Shown piece by piece: positions 19,652-27,622 of a DNA stretch of 31,847 nucleotides. The DNA is taken from positions 1-31,847 of the forward strand of contig DAOOGN010000047.1 in the NCBI GenBank assembly GCA_035415725.1. Reading direction: 5' to 3'. The notes under the pieces were generated by a model. That model was given only the letters and a program-made list of their open reading frames with translations, did not search any database and had not been told where the DNA came from. Every line of letters starts with the position of its first letter. Positions within the stretch are counted from its first letter, which is position 1. The DNA comes from DSWT01 sp035415725 (GTDB taxonomy: Bacteria > Chloroflexota > Anaerolineae > B4-G1 > SLSP01). The position numbers and the translations under genes were made by a program.

Positions 19652-19692
19652 ACCGTGGGAAGTATAGCATCGATCTCGGCGCTCTCGGCGGT
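19652..19692. repeat. 9-nt periodic hairpin element, GAG type, partial
   Basis: CTCGGCGCT (19675-19683) and CTCGGCGGT (19684-19692) form the right arm of a GAG-type element, as at 31649-31675. A shortened left arm, ACCGTGGGA, lies at 19652-19660. It is probably a decayed copy. Confidence 0.5.
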
Positions 19693-19750
19693 AGAAGCCC
19701 CACATTGTGGTGTTCAATATCATCCTGATGAGTACATTTTCTGATACATT

Positions 19751-19772
19751 AGATTAGCGCGATTCGCGGTTT
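19751..19772. repeat. 9-nt periodic element, remnant
   Basis: AGATTAGCG and CGATTCGCG are followed by GTTT. On the minus strand this reads AAACCGCGAATCGCGCTAAT, which matches the pattern of the block at 17989-18015. With the two elements above it occupies most of the 19591-19808 gap. Confidence 0.45.
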
Positions 19773-19808
19773 GTTTCCAAGACTTTGGACTCATCCAAGG
19801 AGGGCAAG

Positions 19809-20486
19809 ATGTTTCAGGCAGCCGACCGGGTATTGGTGGGAGTGATGAGCAGGCCGCGCGACTTTCAGGTGGCCCGCGACGAAGGGTGGTACCGCGTCCC
19901 TGCCGCCCACGCGCCGGCGTCCACCACCGACGCCGCGGTCCTGGCCTTCTACTTCACTACGGCCTTTACGGCGGAGCGCTGGGCCATCCACTGGTACGCG
20001 GAAGTGCGCGGGCATGAGCTGGTGCGGCGGCGCGACCTGTTTCCCGACGAGGCCGACCATCCCCGTGCCGACGACCGCTACTACAAGCTGCAAATCGGCC
20101 CGCTCATCCGCCGCGACCCGCCGATCCCCAGCCTGCGCTGGCGGCGGGTGACGTTCATCGAGAGTACGTGGGATCGTTTCACCGCCGCCGAGGAGATCAA
20201 CGACCTGTATGTCTCCGGCGCGGATGGCCTTTACGTAACGCTCAAGGAAAGCGGTTTTTTCCCCGAAGTGGATTATCTCATCCGCGAGGGTGACAGCGAG
20301 TATTGCGTCGATCTGGTGGTGCCATGCCGTGAGGGTGTTGTGGCCGTCGTGTTGGGCGATGGCCCCGCGCCTGCCGGTGCACTGCGCACTGCCGATCCCG
20401 CTGCGGTGCGTGCGGCGGTGGCGCGTTTGGGCGGAGTGCAGTCACCGCCGCGTGTTGCCGAACCTACGCCCCGGCGCCGCGGATAA
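19809..20486 (+). CDS. Hypothetical protein, possibly a degenerate PD-(D/E)XK nuclease-like protein
   Basis: A 225-aa protein. ATG 19809 follows a strong AAGGAGG site 5 nt upstream; the open frame begins at a TTG (19785) ahead of that site. The N-terminal half carries the block RPRDFQVARDEGWYRVP and then DEADHPRADDRYYKLQIGPL, which I associate with an uncharacterised family seen in Chloroflexota and cyanobacteria. The C-terminal part (LYVTLKESGF then a YCVDLVVPC strand) resembles the nuclease core that follows in such proteins. Asp168 is kept, but the expected E-x-K-like strand reads VVAVVLGDG. It is probably not catalytic if this reading is right. It heads a three-gene run with gaps of 24 and 23 nt. 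Function unknown. Confidence 0.7.
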   Translation: MFQAADRVLVGVMSRPRDFQVARDEGWYRVPAAHAPASTTDAAVLAFYFTTAFTAERWAIHWYAEVRGHELVRRRDLFPDEADHPRADDRYYKLQIGPLIRRDPPIPSLRWRRVTFIESTWDRFTAAEEINDLYVSGADGLYVTLKESGFFPEVDYLIREGDSEYCVDLVVPCREGVVAVVLGDGPAPAGALRTADPAAVRAAVARLGGVQSPPRVAEPTPRRRG

Positions 20487-20510
20487 AAATTGCCACGACG
20501 GTCAACACGA

Positions 20511-21383
20511 ATGTCGACCCATTTCATACATCTGACGTCTCACCTGTGGGTGACGCAGAGCGCGCTTTTTGCTACGAACAGTGGCGTTTTTCTGGCTGAC
20601 GACGAGGCCTGCCTGGTCGATCCGGGCATCGCGCCGGAGACGAGCACGGACATCGCCCGCTTTGTGACCGAACAGGGTGCGACGCCGCGGGCGATTGTCC
20701 TCACCCACGCGCACTGGGATCACGTGATGGGACCGGAACACTTCCCCGGCGTGCCGGTCATCGCGCATGCTGATTATCGGCGCATCCGGCGCGAGCATGG
20801 CGAAGATTTACAGCGGCAAGTCGCGGCCTGGGAGGCACAGGCCCACGTCTGTCGCACGCGCCCCTTCGTGCTGCCTCAGCCCACGTATGCTTTCGATACC
20901 GCGTTAACACTCACCCTCGGCAACGCCCGCCTGCGTCTTGTCCATGCGCCGGGCCACGCGCCGGATCAGTGTATCGCCTATCACGTGGAGGAAGCCCTGC
21001 TCTGGGCTGCCGATATGCTCAGCGATGTCGAAATCCCCTTCGTCCACAGCCTGACCGCCTACGAGCAAACCCTGGCGCATCTGGCGACATTGGACCTCCG
21101 GGTGTTGGTCCCCGGTCACGGCGCACCCACGACGGACGCGGATGAGATTCGGCGGCGGCTGATGGCGGATCGCGCCTACCTGGCGGAACTGCGGGAGCGG
21201 GTCGCTGCGGCAGTAGCGGCGGGGCAAACGTTGGCCGAGACTGTCGTCGCGTGCGCCGCTATGCCGCTGCCCCGTCCGGCCAACGATCCCACTCCGCACA
21301 CGTGGAACGTGGAGAGCGCCTATGCGGAATTGGGCGGGTGTGTGGAGGAGCCGGTAGGGTGGGAGCGCGAATGGTCGGCGTGA
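20511..21383 (+). CDS. Metallo-beta-lactamase fold hydrolase
   Basis: A 290-aa cytosolic hydrolase of the metallo-beta-lactamase superfamily. The dinuclear metal motif T-H-A-H-W-D-H is intact, with H66, H68, D70 and H71. It is followed by HAPGHAPDQ, AADMLSD and VPGHGAPT, which supply the remaining His and Asp ligands. This arrangement suits glyoxalase-II-like thioesterases and lactonases; the substrate cannot be read from the sequence. ATG 20511 is used, giving the short N-terminus STHFIHLTSHLW. A TTG at 20490 is in frame. Neither has a strong ribosome-binding site, so coupling to the gene ending 24 nt upstream is likely. The C-terminal helical part is typical of the family. Confidence 0.88.
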   Translation: MSTHFIHLTSHLWVTQSALFATNSGVFLADDEACLVDPGIAPETSTDIARFVTEQGATPRAIVLTHAHWDHVMGPEHFPGVPVIAHADYRRIRREHGEDLQRQVAAWEAQAHVCRTRPFVLPQPTYAFDTALTLTLGNARLRLVHAPGHAPDQCIAYHVEEALLWAADMLSDVEIPFVHSLTAYEQTLAHLATLDLRVLVPGHGAPTTDADEIRRRLMADRAYLAELRERVAAAVAAGQTLAETVVACAAMPLPRPANDPTPHTWNVESAYAELGGCVEEPVGWEREWSA

Positions 21384-21406
21384 TCAGCAATGTATGAGGT
21401 GAATGG

Positions 21407-22171
21407 ATGCCGCCTTTGACGACGCACTTGGTGGTTGCGGAGCGGGTTTTCCCGCATTTAGAACCGTTTGGCGCCGCCGAGTACGGTGCGTTCTTGACGG
21501 GCAATCTTGTGGTGGATGTGAACGGCTTCACGTCTGTCTCACGGCGTACCACCCATTTCGTGGGCCGCTTTGACGAGGACGGTGAGGCCGCGTTTACCGC
21601 TAGCTGCGCGAATTTCCTCAAACAACGCGGACGCCTGTTGTCACGTCCCTGGGTTGAGCTGACGCCGGAAGAGCGCGCTTTCGTCGCCGGCTATCTCTGT
21701 CACCTGGCGGCGGACGAACTGTGGAAGGCGATGAGCGCGCGACTGCAACAAGCGTGGGGGTTGAATTCGCCGGAAGATATGCCCGTGCCGCCTGCCGTGG
21801 TCTTGACGGCGTTCAGCGTGGCGAGCCACGCGCTGTTCGTGGATTTCGCTGCCGTCGCTGCTGCACTTGACACAGCGCCGTTGCCTGATGTGTTCACCCA
21901 CGTCGCCCACGCCGATTTTTTGCGCATGTGGGACATCGTGCATCAGCCGCTGTTGCAAGGGAATTCACCGGAGTCGTTCTTCGAGATGCTGGCGCGTAGT
22001 GGGCAGGATGCTGCCGAACTACAGAAGGTCCGCGAGCAGCACGCCTGCCATTGGGACGCGGCCATGGCGTTGGTCGAGCAGGTCGGCGGCGTGGAAGCCT
22101 TTGTCACGGAAGCCGCTGAGCGTGCGCTCGAAATCCTGCCTGATCTGTGGCGTAAAAGTATAACTTCGTGA
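21407..22171 (+). CDS. Zinc-dependent phospholipase C-like protein
   Basis: A 254-aa protein starting ATG behind a GAGGTG site, 23 nt after the metallo-hydrolase gene, so probably in the same transcript. The opening MPPLTTHLVVAERV, then GNLVVDVNG, THFVGRFDEDG and YLCHLAADELW, place His and Asp at the metal positions of the bacterial zinc-dependent phospholipase C (PF00882-like) fold. It lacks a signal peptide, unlike secreted phospholipases, so it is probably an intracellular member of unknown substrate. The remainder is helical, with a Phe-rich C-terminal half and no membrane segment. Confidence 0.65.
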   Translation: MPPLTTHLVVAERVFPHLEPFGAAEYGAFLTGNLVVDVNGFTSVSRRTTHFVGRFDEDGEAAFTASCANFLKQRGRLLSRPWVELTPEERAFVAGYLCHLAADELWKAMSARLQQAWGLNSPEDMPVPPAVVLTAFSVASHALFVDFAAVAAALDTAPLPDVFTHVAHADFLRMWDIVHQPLLQGNSPESFFEMLARSGQDAAELQKVREQHACHWDAAMALVEQVGGVEAFVTEAAERALEILPDLWRKSITS

Positions 22172-22172
22172 A

Positions 22173-22205
22173 AGCTGTGGCCGGCCTCCGACCGTGCCAC
22201 CGCAG
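22173..22205 (+). repeat. GCTGTGGCCGG hairpin repeat, copy 2
   Basis: It matches 5569-5601 at 30 of 33 positions. GTGGC-CGGCC pairs with GACCG-T-GCCAC around TCC, with one mismatch. A longer, imperfect inverted match (CTGTGGCCGGC with GCGGGCTACAG near 22218-22228) extends it. It starts 2 nt after the upstream stop codon and may separate the three-gene run from the next gene. Confidence 0.65.
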
Positions 22206-22250
22206 TCCCAGGTGTGGGCGGGCTACAGACGCTTTGAACGGGAGTGTGTT

Positions 22251-23105
22251 GTGACGGAGTTATCTTTAGAGCGCGTGCAGGCTTATCGTGCGCGGACGTA
22301 TCATCTGCTGCCGCAACGACGTCTGGACTCGGCGGAAGAGGCCGTAGCGTTTGTCGAAGAACGCGGGTTCGTTACTTTCTGGCCGATCAAGGGTGTGGAG
22401 ATGCCAAGCCTGTGGGGCGCCGCCGCCGGAGACCGTCCGGTCGCCGACGAGCACGACGATCCTGGACACAAGACGTGGGATTGGAAGGATACGGCGCTGG
22501 GCAAGAAATGGTGGTACTACGCCAAAGTGCTGCGCAAGAAGGCGACGATGATTGCACTGGATGTCGTCCCGTATTTCTACGCCCTCAGCGAGAACTACGG
22601 CGCTCCCGAAGAGGATTACCTCGATCAGTACCGCCGTGGCGCGATGACGCAGGAAGCCAAAGCCATCTACGAGGCATTGCTGCGCGAGGGGCCGTCGCAT
22701 ACTATCGCGCTGCGCACTATGACTTTTATGACGACATCGGAAATGGGGTATCGCTTCAACCGGGCGCTGGATGAACTCCAGGCCGATTTCAAAATCCTGC
22801 CGGTGGGTGTGGCGCAGGCCGGCACGTGGAACTACGCTTTCATCTATGACTGCGTTCACCGCCATTATCCTGACCTGCCCGAACGCGCGGGCGCCATCAA
22901 GATCAGCACGGCGCAGCGGAAACTCGTCGAGTTGTACTTCCGCTCCGTGGGTGCCGCGCAGCTCGGCGCTGTGGCGAAAGTCTTCCAATGGCCCTCCCAA
23001 GACGTGGCGAAGGCAGTGTCCGCGCTCGTCGACGCCGGGACGCTTGTGGCCGGGCTGACGATCCCGGAGCAACCAGGCGACTGGTTCGCCCTGGCGGATT
23101 TGTAG
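22251..23105 (+). CDS. AlkZ/YcaQ-related winged-helix protein (putative)
   Basis: A 284-aa protein starting at GTG 22251, with GGGAG 6 nt upstream. The frame is open from 22194, but that part covers the hairpin repeat. The N-terminal part has VEERGFVTFWPIKGVEMPSLW, a charged loop with HDDPGHKTWDWKD, and LRKKATMIALDVVPYFYALS. The C-terminal part (TAQRKLVELYFRSVGAAQLG, then VFQWPSQDVAKAVSALVDAG) reads as a winged-helix module. This resembles proteins annotated as AlkZ-related, the family of the YcaQ interstrand-crosslink DNA glycosylase. The glycosylase catalytic motif cannot be confirmed here. It could act in DNA repair; the assignment rests on family recall. Confidence 0.6.
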   Translation: MTELSLERVQAYRARTYHLLPQRRLDSAEEAVAFVEERGFVTFWPIKGVEMPSLWGAAAGDRPVADEHDDPGHKTWDWKDTALGKKWWYYAKVLRKKATMIALDVVPYFYALSENYGAPEEDYLDQYRRGAMTQEAKAIYEALLREGPSHTIALRTMTFMTTSEMGYRFNRALDELQADFKILPVGVAQAGTWNYAFIYDCVHRHYPDLPERAGAIKISTAQRKLVELYFRSVGAAQLGAVAKVFQWPSQDVAKAVSALVDAGTLVAGLTIPEQPGDWFALADL

Positions 23106-23122
23106 ATGGCGAGAGTTTCCTC

Positions 23123-23167
23123 AGCGGATTGAGCGGAACAAATCTGCTTCAGCCGTTCAATCCGTGT
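23123..23167 (+). repeat. 9-nt periodic hairpin element after the AlkZ-related gene
   Basis: The units are AGCGGATTG, AGCGGAACA, AATCTGCTT, CAGCCGTTC and AATCCGTGT. CGGATTGA (23125-23132) pairs with TCAATCCG (23157-23164). The T-rich run from 23165 (TGTTATTTTGTTCC) means the element may also serve as the terminator of the upstream gene. Confidence 0.6.
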
Positions 23168-23300
23168 TATTTTGTTCCTCTTTTGGCCTGCGTGTGGTAA
23201 CCATCTTGAAACATGACTTTAACCGCATCTGCTTCATCATGTGCTAGGATTGAGATAGTCATAGGATTGACGCACGGAAAGCATGAAGCGGGGATGGTTA

Positions 23301-23364
23301 ACCCCAGAGGCACAGAGTTCACCGGGTTTTAGATTTTCTCTGGGCTCTCCGTGCCCTGGGGGGG
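23301..23364. repeat. 9-nt periodic hairpin element, GAG type, upstream of the receiver gene
   Basis: The left arm units ACCCCAGAG and GCACAGAGT are balanced by the right arm CTCTGGGCT, CTCCGTGCC and CTGGGGGGG, each 9 nt. The arms pair imperfectly through CCCCAG...CTGGGG and GGCAC...GTGCC. The element ends 26 nt before the ATG at 23391, so it may form part of that gene's leader. Confidence 0.6.
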
Positions 23365-23390
23365 TTCAAGGGTCGCCACAGGAGAGCGCC

Positions 23391-23771
23391 ATGGCATTGA
23401 TTGTAGTGATTGAGAACAGTCCGTTGATGCGCCCGGTATTGCGCGATTTGCTCCAACTCGAGGGGCATACAGTGATCACGGCCGGGCGCATGGATGAGGC
23501 ATGGGGGCTGTTGCACGATATCATTGGCGTCGATCTGGTGATTGCGGACTATGCGATGCCGGAGATGGATGGGGCTACACTGGTGCGGCGTCTGCGTGAG
23601 AGCGCGAAATATCGGACGACTCCCATTCTTATGCTGACGTTGAATGGGGATCCGAGAGCGGATCGTCAGGCTTTGGATGCCGGCGCGAATGAGTGTTTAG
23701 TGCCACCGATTACGGTAGCCGGACTGAAAAACGCCGTCAAGCGGATGCTCGTCGGTCACCAAACCGGATGA
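23391..23771 (+). CDS. Single-domain receiver (response regulator) protein, atypical pocket
   Basis: A 126-aa CheY-like receiver with no output domain. ATG 23391 follows AGGAGAG about 4 nt upstream; the upstream open frame translates the periodic repeat. The phosphoacceptor D53 is present in VIADYAMPEMDG, and the switch Thr lies in MLTLNGD. Two pocket residues are unusual: the acidic pair after beta-1 reads I-E-N rather than D-D, and the conserved Lys near the end is missing (CLVPP instead of xKPx). Phosphorylation may be weak or used differently. A STAS gene follows closely, suggesting a shared pathway, possibly with the kinases downstream. Confidence 0.85.
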   Translation: MALIVVIENSPLMRPVLRDLLQLEGHTVITAGRMDEAWGLLHDIIGVDLVIADYAMPEMDGATLVRRLRESAKYRTTPILMLTLNGDPRADRQALDAGANECLVPPITVAGLKNAVKRMLVGHQTG

Positions 23772-23836
23772 TTCTCCGCTATTTCCAGGATTGGGGGATG
23801 TGGGACCCGCTTAGGGTCAAAATGGAGCACAATGTC

Positions 23837-24196
23837 ATGTCTGCCGCTGTAGAAAGAGTGCAGGATTTTGTGATCGTGACGTTAGGGGAGCGGATGGATA
23901 TTTTCAACGCTCCCCTGCTGATGAAGCAATTCAATCAACTGCTGAATGATGGCGCCGCCCATTTCATCGTGGATCTCTCGGCAGTCCGCGTTGTGGATGC
24001 GGATGGCGATTATCCCTTGCTGCATCTCCTGAAATGCGTGCAGGAGGTCGGCGGCAGTGTGAGCCTGGTCTGTCCTGCGGGGAATCCGATTCGTGTATTT
24101 TACGAGATGATGCGGTTGGATACCCTTTTCGAGATGACCGCAACGTTGGAGGAAGCGCTTGCTCAAGTGGAACGGTCGGTAGAAGAGGCGGTCTAA
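23837..24196 (+). CDS. STAS-domain anti-sigma-factor antagonist-like protein
   Basis: A 119-aa STAS protein of the SpoIIAA/RsbV type, which in partner switching binds an anti-sigma factor or kinase. ATG 23837 has GGAG 9 nt upstream; ATG 23822 is an in-frame alternative with a weaker AGGG. The core FIVDLSAVRVVDADGDYPLLHLL corresponds to the loop D-S-S-G in SpoIIAA. Here it reads D54-A-D56-G, so the phosphorylated Ser is replaced by Asp. The protein may behave as a permanently charged form or may not be phosphoregulated. No anti-sigma factor gene is nearby. An intrinsic terminator follows directly. Confidence 0.82.
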   Translation: MSAAVERVQDFVIVTLGERMDIFNAPLLMKQFNQLLNDGAAHFIVDLSAVRVVDADGDYPLLHLLKCVQEVGGSVSLVCPAGNPIRVFYEMMRLDTLFEMTATLEEALAQVERSVEEAV

Positions 24197-24197
24197 A

Positions 24198-24226
24198 ACG
24201 GCAGTTCCCTTCTGCCGTAGATTTTT
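24198..24226 (+). terminator. Intrinsic terminator after the STAS gene
   Basis: ACGGCAG (24198-24204) pairs perfectly with CTGCCGT (24212-24218) around a 7-nt loop and is followed by AGATTTTTG. It starts 2 nt after the stop codon. This separates the receiver/STAS pair from the amidohydrolase gene, which has its own promoter. Confidence 0.8.
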
Positions 24227-24270
24227 GTCGTTCTCCAGGTTTCCCTCTCATATTTCTGTACTGGCTTATT

Positions 24271-24298
24271 TGACACCCGGCCTGGGTTTTCTATAATA
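24271..24298 (+). promoter_or_regulatory. Consensus sigma70 promoter for the M20 amidohydrolase
   Basis: The -35 is a perfect TTGACA (24271-24276) and the -10 a perfect TATAAT (24293-24298), 16 nt apart. Transcription should start near 24305, giving a leader of about 48 nt with GGAGG at 24342-24346. Confidence 0.88.
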
Positions 24299-24352
24299 GC
24301 CCGTGTTGCTTGATGATCCCGGCGCTCTTGATGGCCGATCTGGAGGCAGGCA

Positions 24353-25564
24353 TTGCCATCCCCGTGCTATGAGGTCGTGTTTCAACACGTTGAAGTGTTG
24401 CGCCGTTCGTTGATCGAGACACGGCGCAACTTTGCCATGCACCCGGAACTGTCCGGCGAGGAAAAATGGACGGCGCGGGTCGTCGCCAACCGGCTGCGTA
24501 AGTTGGGGCTGACGGTGCAAACCGGCGTGGGGGGCTATGGCGTGGTGGGGGTGCTTGAAGGCGCTCATCCTGGTCCGACCGTCGCTTATCGCGCGGATAT
24601 GGATGCCTTGCCCATCCGAGACACGGTGGAGACATCCTATCGCTCGCTGAGTCCAGGGGTAAAACACGCTTGCGGACACGATGCCCACATGGCGATAGCG
24701 CTCAGCGTAGCGGAAGTGCTCGCGGCGCTGCGCGACGACATTGCCGGAACGGTCAAGTTCATTTTTCAACCGGCGGAAGAATCGCTGGACGGCGCTCGGG
24801 CGCTGCTCGCAGCCGGCGTGTTGGAGGACCTCAAACCCACGGTGCTCTTGGCGCTCCATGTTTTCCCGCTGCCGGTGGGAACCATCGGCCTGGCTTCAGG
24901 GACATGTCTGGCAGGGATGGAAGAATTTCGTGTGACTTTCTCCGGCCCGCCGGGCCACGTTGAGGTGGCGACGACCCGTGCTGCGTCGGCGTTGCGTGCC
25001 CTCAGCAGTGGCGTTGCGCCACGGGGCATGGCGACGTTCAACACCCTCGTCCGCGCCATGCGCGCCGGTACACTGCCCGAGCACGAGGGGTTGGTGAGTT
25101 GCTGGCCGACAACTGATAATCCGTTGTCGAATGATCATTTGCTTGGACTGGTGAGTCTCCCCCAAACGGCCTGGCGCGACGTGATGCATGGGCGTATCCG
25201 CCAGATATTGGACGCTATCACCGCTGCGATGGATATGACGTATGACCTGCGTTTCACCCTCTTCAACCCGCCCGTGGTGAACGAGGCGACCGTGGTGCGT
25301 GAGATGCTCCCCGTCCTCGAAACCGTGGTCGGCGCCGACAATGTGTGGCTATTCCGTTCCCTCTATCCTTTCGCCCACGAAGATTTTGCCCTGTACCTGG
25401 AGCATGTTCCGGGAGCTTTGCTCTGGCTGGGGATCGCCAACCCGGCCCAGGGCATCACCCATCTGCTGCACGCTCCGGATTTTGACATGGATGAGGAGGC
25501 TCTGGTGATCGGCGCGCGCGTCATGGCGACATTGTTGCTGCATTTCCTCGCCAGGGGTGGATGA
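24353..25564 (+). CDS. M20 family amidohydrolase/peptidase (M20D-like)
   Basis: A 403-aa cytosolic metal-dependent amidohydrolase of the M20D group (hippurate, N-acyl-amino-acid or IAA-amino-acid hydrolase type). The start is TTG 24353, supported by GGAGG 6 nt upstream and by the lack of an earlier ATG. The metal-site residues are C107 and H109 in HACGHDAHM, E142/E143 in PAEES, the His in ALHVFPLP and the late His in HAPDFDMDEEAL. The dimerisation (lid) domain usually begins G-x-x-x-H-A; here it reads SGPPGHVEVATTRAASALRA and is otherwise weakly conserved, so substrate preference may differ. The gene is a single-gene unit between a terminator and the kinase promoter. Confidence 0.87.
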   Translation: MPSPCYEVVFQHVEVLRRSLIETRRNFAMHPELSGEEKWTARVVANRLRKLGLTVQTGVGGYGVVGVLEGAHPGPTVAYRADMDALPIRDTVETSYRSLSPGVKHACGHDAHMAIALSVAEVLAALRDDIAGTVKFIFQPAEESLDGARALLAAGVLEDLKPTVLLALHVFPLPVGTIGLASGTCLAGMEEFRVTFSGPPGHVEVATTRAASALRALSSGVAPRGMATFNTLVRAMRAGTLPEHEGLVSCWPTTDNPLSNDHLLGLVSLPQTAWRDVMHGRIRQILDAITAAMDMTYDLRFTLFNPPVVNEATVVREMLPVLETVVGADNVWLFRSLYPFAHEDFALYLEHVPGALLWLGIANPAQGITHLLHAPDFDMDEEALVIGARVMATLLLHFLARGG

Positions 25565-25574
25565 CACAGCTCTC

Positions 25575-25602
25575 TTGATTGCATGGGTGTATGCGCTATA
25601 AT
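25575..25602 (+). promoter_or_regulatory. Promoter of the kinase operon
   Basis: TTGATT (25575-25580) and a perfect TATAAT (25597-25602) are 16 nt apart, starting 10 nt after the amidohydrolase stop. The expected start near 25609 lies downstream of ATG 25583, which rules out that start codon. Confidence 0.75.
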
Positions 25603-25621
25603 CAAAGTGTTTTCAAACATC

Positions 25622-27556
25622 ATGACGTTTTACACCGTGCATACGATGACGCAGTCCGAAGTCAAACCGAAAATTCTGTATATCGACGACGCCCTGGCAT
25701 CCCGCCAACTCGTCCGCCGATTGTTGTCCACCCCTTACGAGTTCTTCGAAGCCGCCGATGGCCTTGCCGGCATCGATAAAGCTCTCGAAGTCCAACCGGA
25801 TTTGATCCTCGTGGATTTGAATCTCCCGCAGTTTACCGGCTACGAGGTCGCCGCGCGCATGAAGTCGCTGTTGCCCAACGTCCCCGTGGTCGCGTTGACG
25901 GCGGACATGGCCGAGCACGTGCGCGAGCGCGCGTTGGCTTCTGGCTGCGATGGGTATATCGCCAAACCGATTGATGCCGGTACCTTTGTAGAACAGCTTG
26001 CCCATTTCCTCGCCGGACGGCGCGAGACGTTGGAAGATGATAGCTTCCGCGACGCTTACCAACAGACGCTGGTAGCCCGCATGGAAGAACAGGTCCGCGA
26101 GTTGACCCGGGCGTTGAAAAGCAACGCGGAGTTGAACGCCCAGCGCGATCAGTTGCTCAAGGAGGTACAGCGTCATGCGCGCTTACTCGAAGCCGTCGCC
26201 AGAGTCAGCCACGCCATCACTTCGATCCTGAACCTTGAGGCATTGTTGAAAACCACGGTACAGGTGATCGGTGAGGAATTCGGGTTTTACTATGTCGGCA
26301 TCTTCCTGGTAGACGCTAGGGGCGACTGGGCTGTGCTGCGCGCCAGCCACGGCGCAGCCGGCACGGAGATGGTCCAGGCCGGCTACAAACTCCAGGTAGG
26401 AGGGGCGTCGCTGGTCGGCCTGAGTATCGCCGAACGCCGGCCGCTCATCACCCTGGACGTGAACGGGGAACAACTCCCTCTCGAGAATTCGCCGTGGCCG
26501 CTGACACGTTCGGAGATGGCGTTGCCCCTTATCGTAGGGGATAAGATCATCGGCGCGGTTTCGGTGCAGAGTCAAGAAGAGACGGCGTTTACCGAAGAGG
26601 ATATGACCACCTTGCAAACTATGGCCGACCAGTTGGCGATTGCTATCGCCAACGCGCGGTTGCTCAACGATCTTGAGTCCACTCATGCCGAACTGGTGCG
26701 CACTAAAACCTTCGAGGCCATTGCCACGGCGACCGGCGAGGCCATCCATTGGGTGGGGAACAAAGCTGCCCCCATCCCCGGCAGTATTCATCGCGTGCGG
26801 GAGGATCTGGCGCGGTACTTGCTGATGGCGCATGCGCTGTTGGATGCTGCCCCTGCCGCCTTGCACGAGCACAAATTCGCGCAGATGCTGACGTTGGCGG
26901 CAGACAGCCTGGGCGAATACGGCGACCGCTACGACCTGGATGTGCAGGGGATGCGCGAGGAGCTGGCGCAACAGCCGCTTAAACGGCTACAACGCACGCT
27001 GAACGTGGAGTCGATTCTCGAGGATTTGGACATCGTCGAGAAAAGTGCGCGTTCGATTCTGAACATCAAGGAAGATTTGATCGGTCCGGCACGGCAAAAA
27101 CGCTTGGAGCCGGTACTACTCCCCGCTTTGTTGCGGGAAACGGTGCGCTCCATGGGCATCCAACCAGACGTCGTGCGCTTTCTTCTCGTCGAGGAGGTCA
27201 AACCTGTCATGGCCGATCCTGATCAGTTGACGCATGTGTTCATCAACTTGATCAAAAACGCGCTGGAAGCCATGGATAGGGTGGAAGACAAAAAGCTGTT
27301 CATCTGGGTGCGCACGGCGGATGATCCGAACTTTGTCGTCACCGATATAACGGACAACGGGGGGGGCATTCCGGCGGATGTCATCGACAAGATCTGGGTG
27401 GCATTTTACACATCCAAAGCGGATCGCGGGGGGACGGGGTTAGGACTGCCGGCATGTGTTAAAATTGTCAACCAGTTGGGTGGAAAAATACTCGTGGAAA
27501 GTGTGATCGGCGAAGGCACGACGTTCAGTGTGTATCTGCCGGTCATCAAAGACTAA
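25622..27556 (+). CDS. Sensor histidine kinase with N-terminal receiver and GAF domain
   Basis: A 644-aa soluble kinase with no membrane segment. The order is a receiver (about 15-135; acidic pair D22-D23, phosphoacceptor D65 in LVDLNLP, Lys in IAKPID), a coiled linker, a GAF sensor (about 205-365, with FGFYYVGIFLVD), a DHp-like region with the probable phosphoacceptor H376 in EAIHWVGNKA, and a full HATPase domain (about 515-640). The HATPase has the N box FINLIKNALEAMD, G1 DNGGGIP and G2 GGTGLGLP. About 60 residues are inserted between the DHp helices compared with the second kinase downstream. The start is set by the promoter: ATG 25622 or ATG 25646, both without a Shine-Dalgarno site. It heads an operon with a receiver gene and a second kinase. 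The signal for the GAF domain is unknown. Confidence 0.9.
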   Translation: MTFYTVHTMTQSEVKPKILYIDDALASRQLVRRLLSTPYEFFEAADGLAGIDKALEVQPDLILVDLNLPQFTGYEVAARMKSLLPNVPVVALTADMAEHVRERALASGCDGYIAKPIDAGTFVEQLAHFLAGRRETLEDDSFRDAYQQTLVARMEEQVRELTRALKSNAELNAQRDQLLKEVQRHARLLEAVARVSHAITSILNLEALLKTTVQVIGEEFGFYYVGIFLVDARGDWAVLRASHGAAGTEMVQAGYKLQVGGASLVGLSIAERRPLITLDVNGEQLPLENSPWPLTRSEMALPLIVGDKIIGAVSVQSQEETAFTEEDMTTLQTMADQLAIAIANARLLNDLESTHAELVRTKTFEAIATATGEAIHWVGNKAAPIPGSIHRVREDLARYLLMAHALLDAAPAALHEHKFAQMLTLAADSLGEYGDRYDLDVQGMREELAQQPLKRLQRTLNVESILEDLDIVEKSARSILNIKEDLIGPARQKRLEPVLLPALLRETVRSMGIQPDVVRFLLVEEVKPVMADPDQLTHVFINLIKNALEAMDRVEDKKLFIWVRTADDPNFVVTDITDNGGGIPADVIDKIWVAFYTSKADRGGTGLGLPACVKIVNQLGGKILVESVIGEGTTFSVYLPVIKD

Positions 27557-27622
27557 CGGCGGCGTGAAGTTGCTAACGCGTCGGCGACGCCAGGGTGGGG
27601 AGTGCCGGAAAGGAAAAACAGC

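Noticed and set aside
25583..25621. Upstream start ATG 25583 for the first kinase
   Set aside because: It lies between the -35 and -10 boxes of the likely promoter and so would not be in the transcript.
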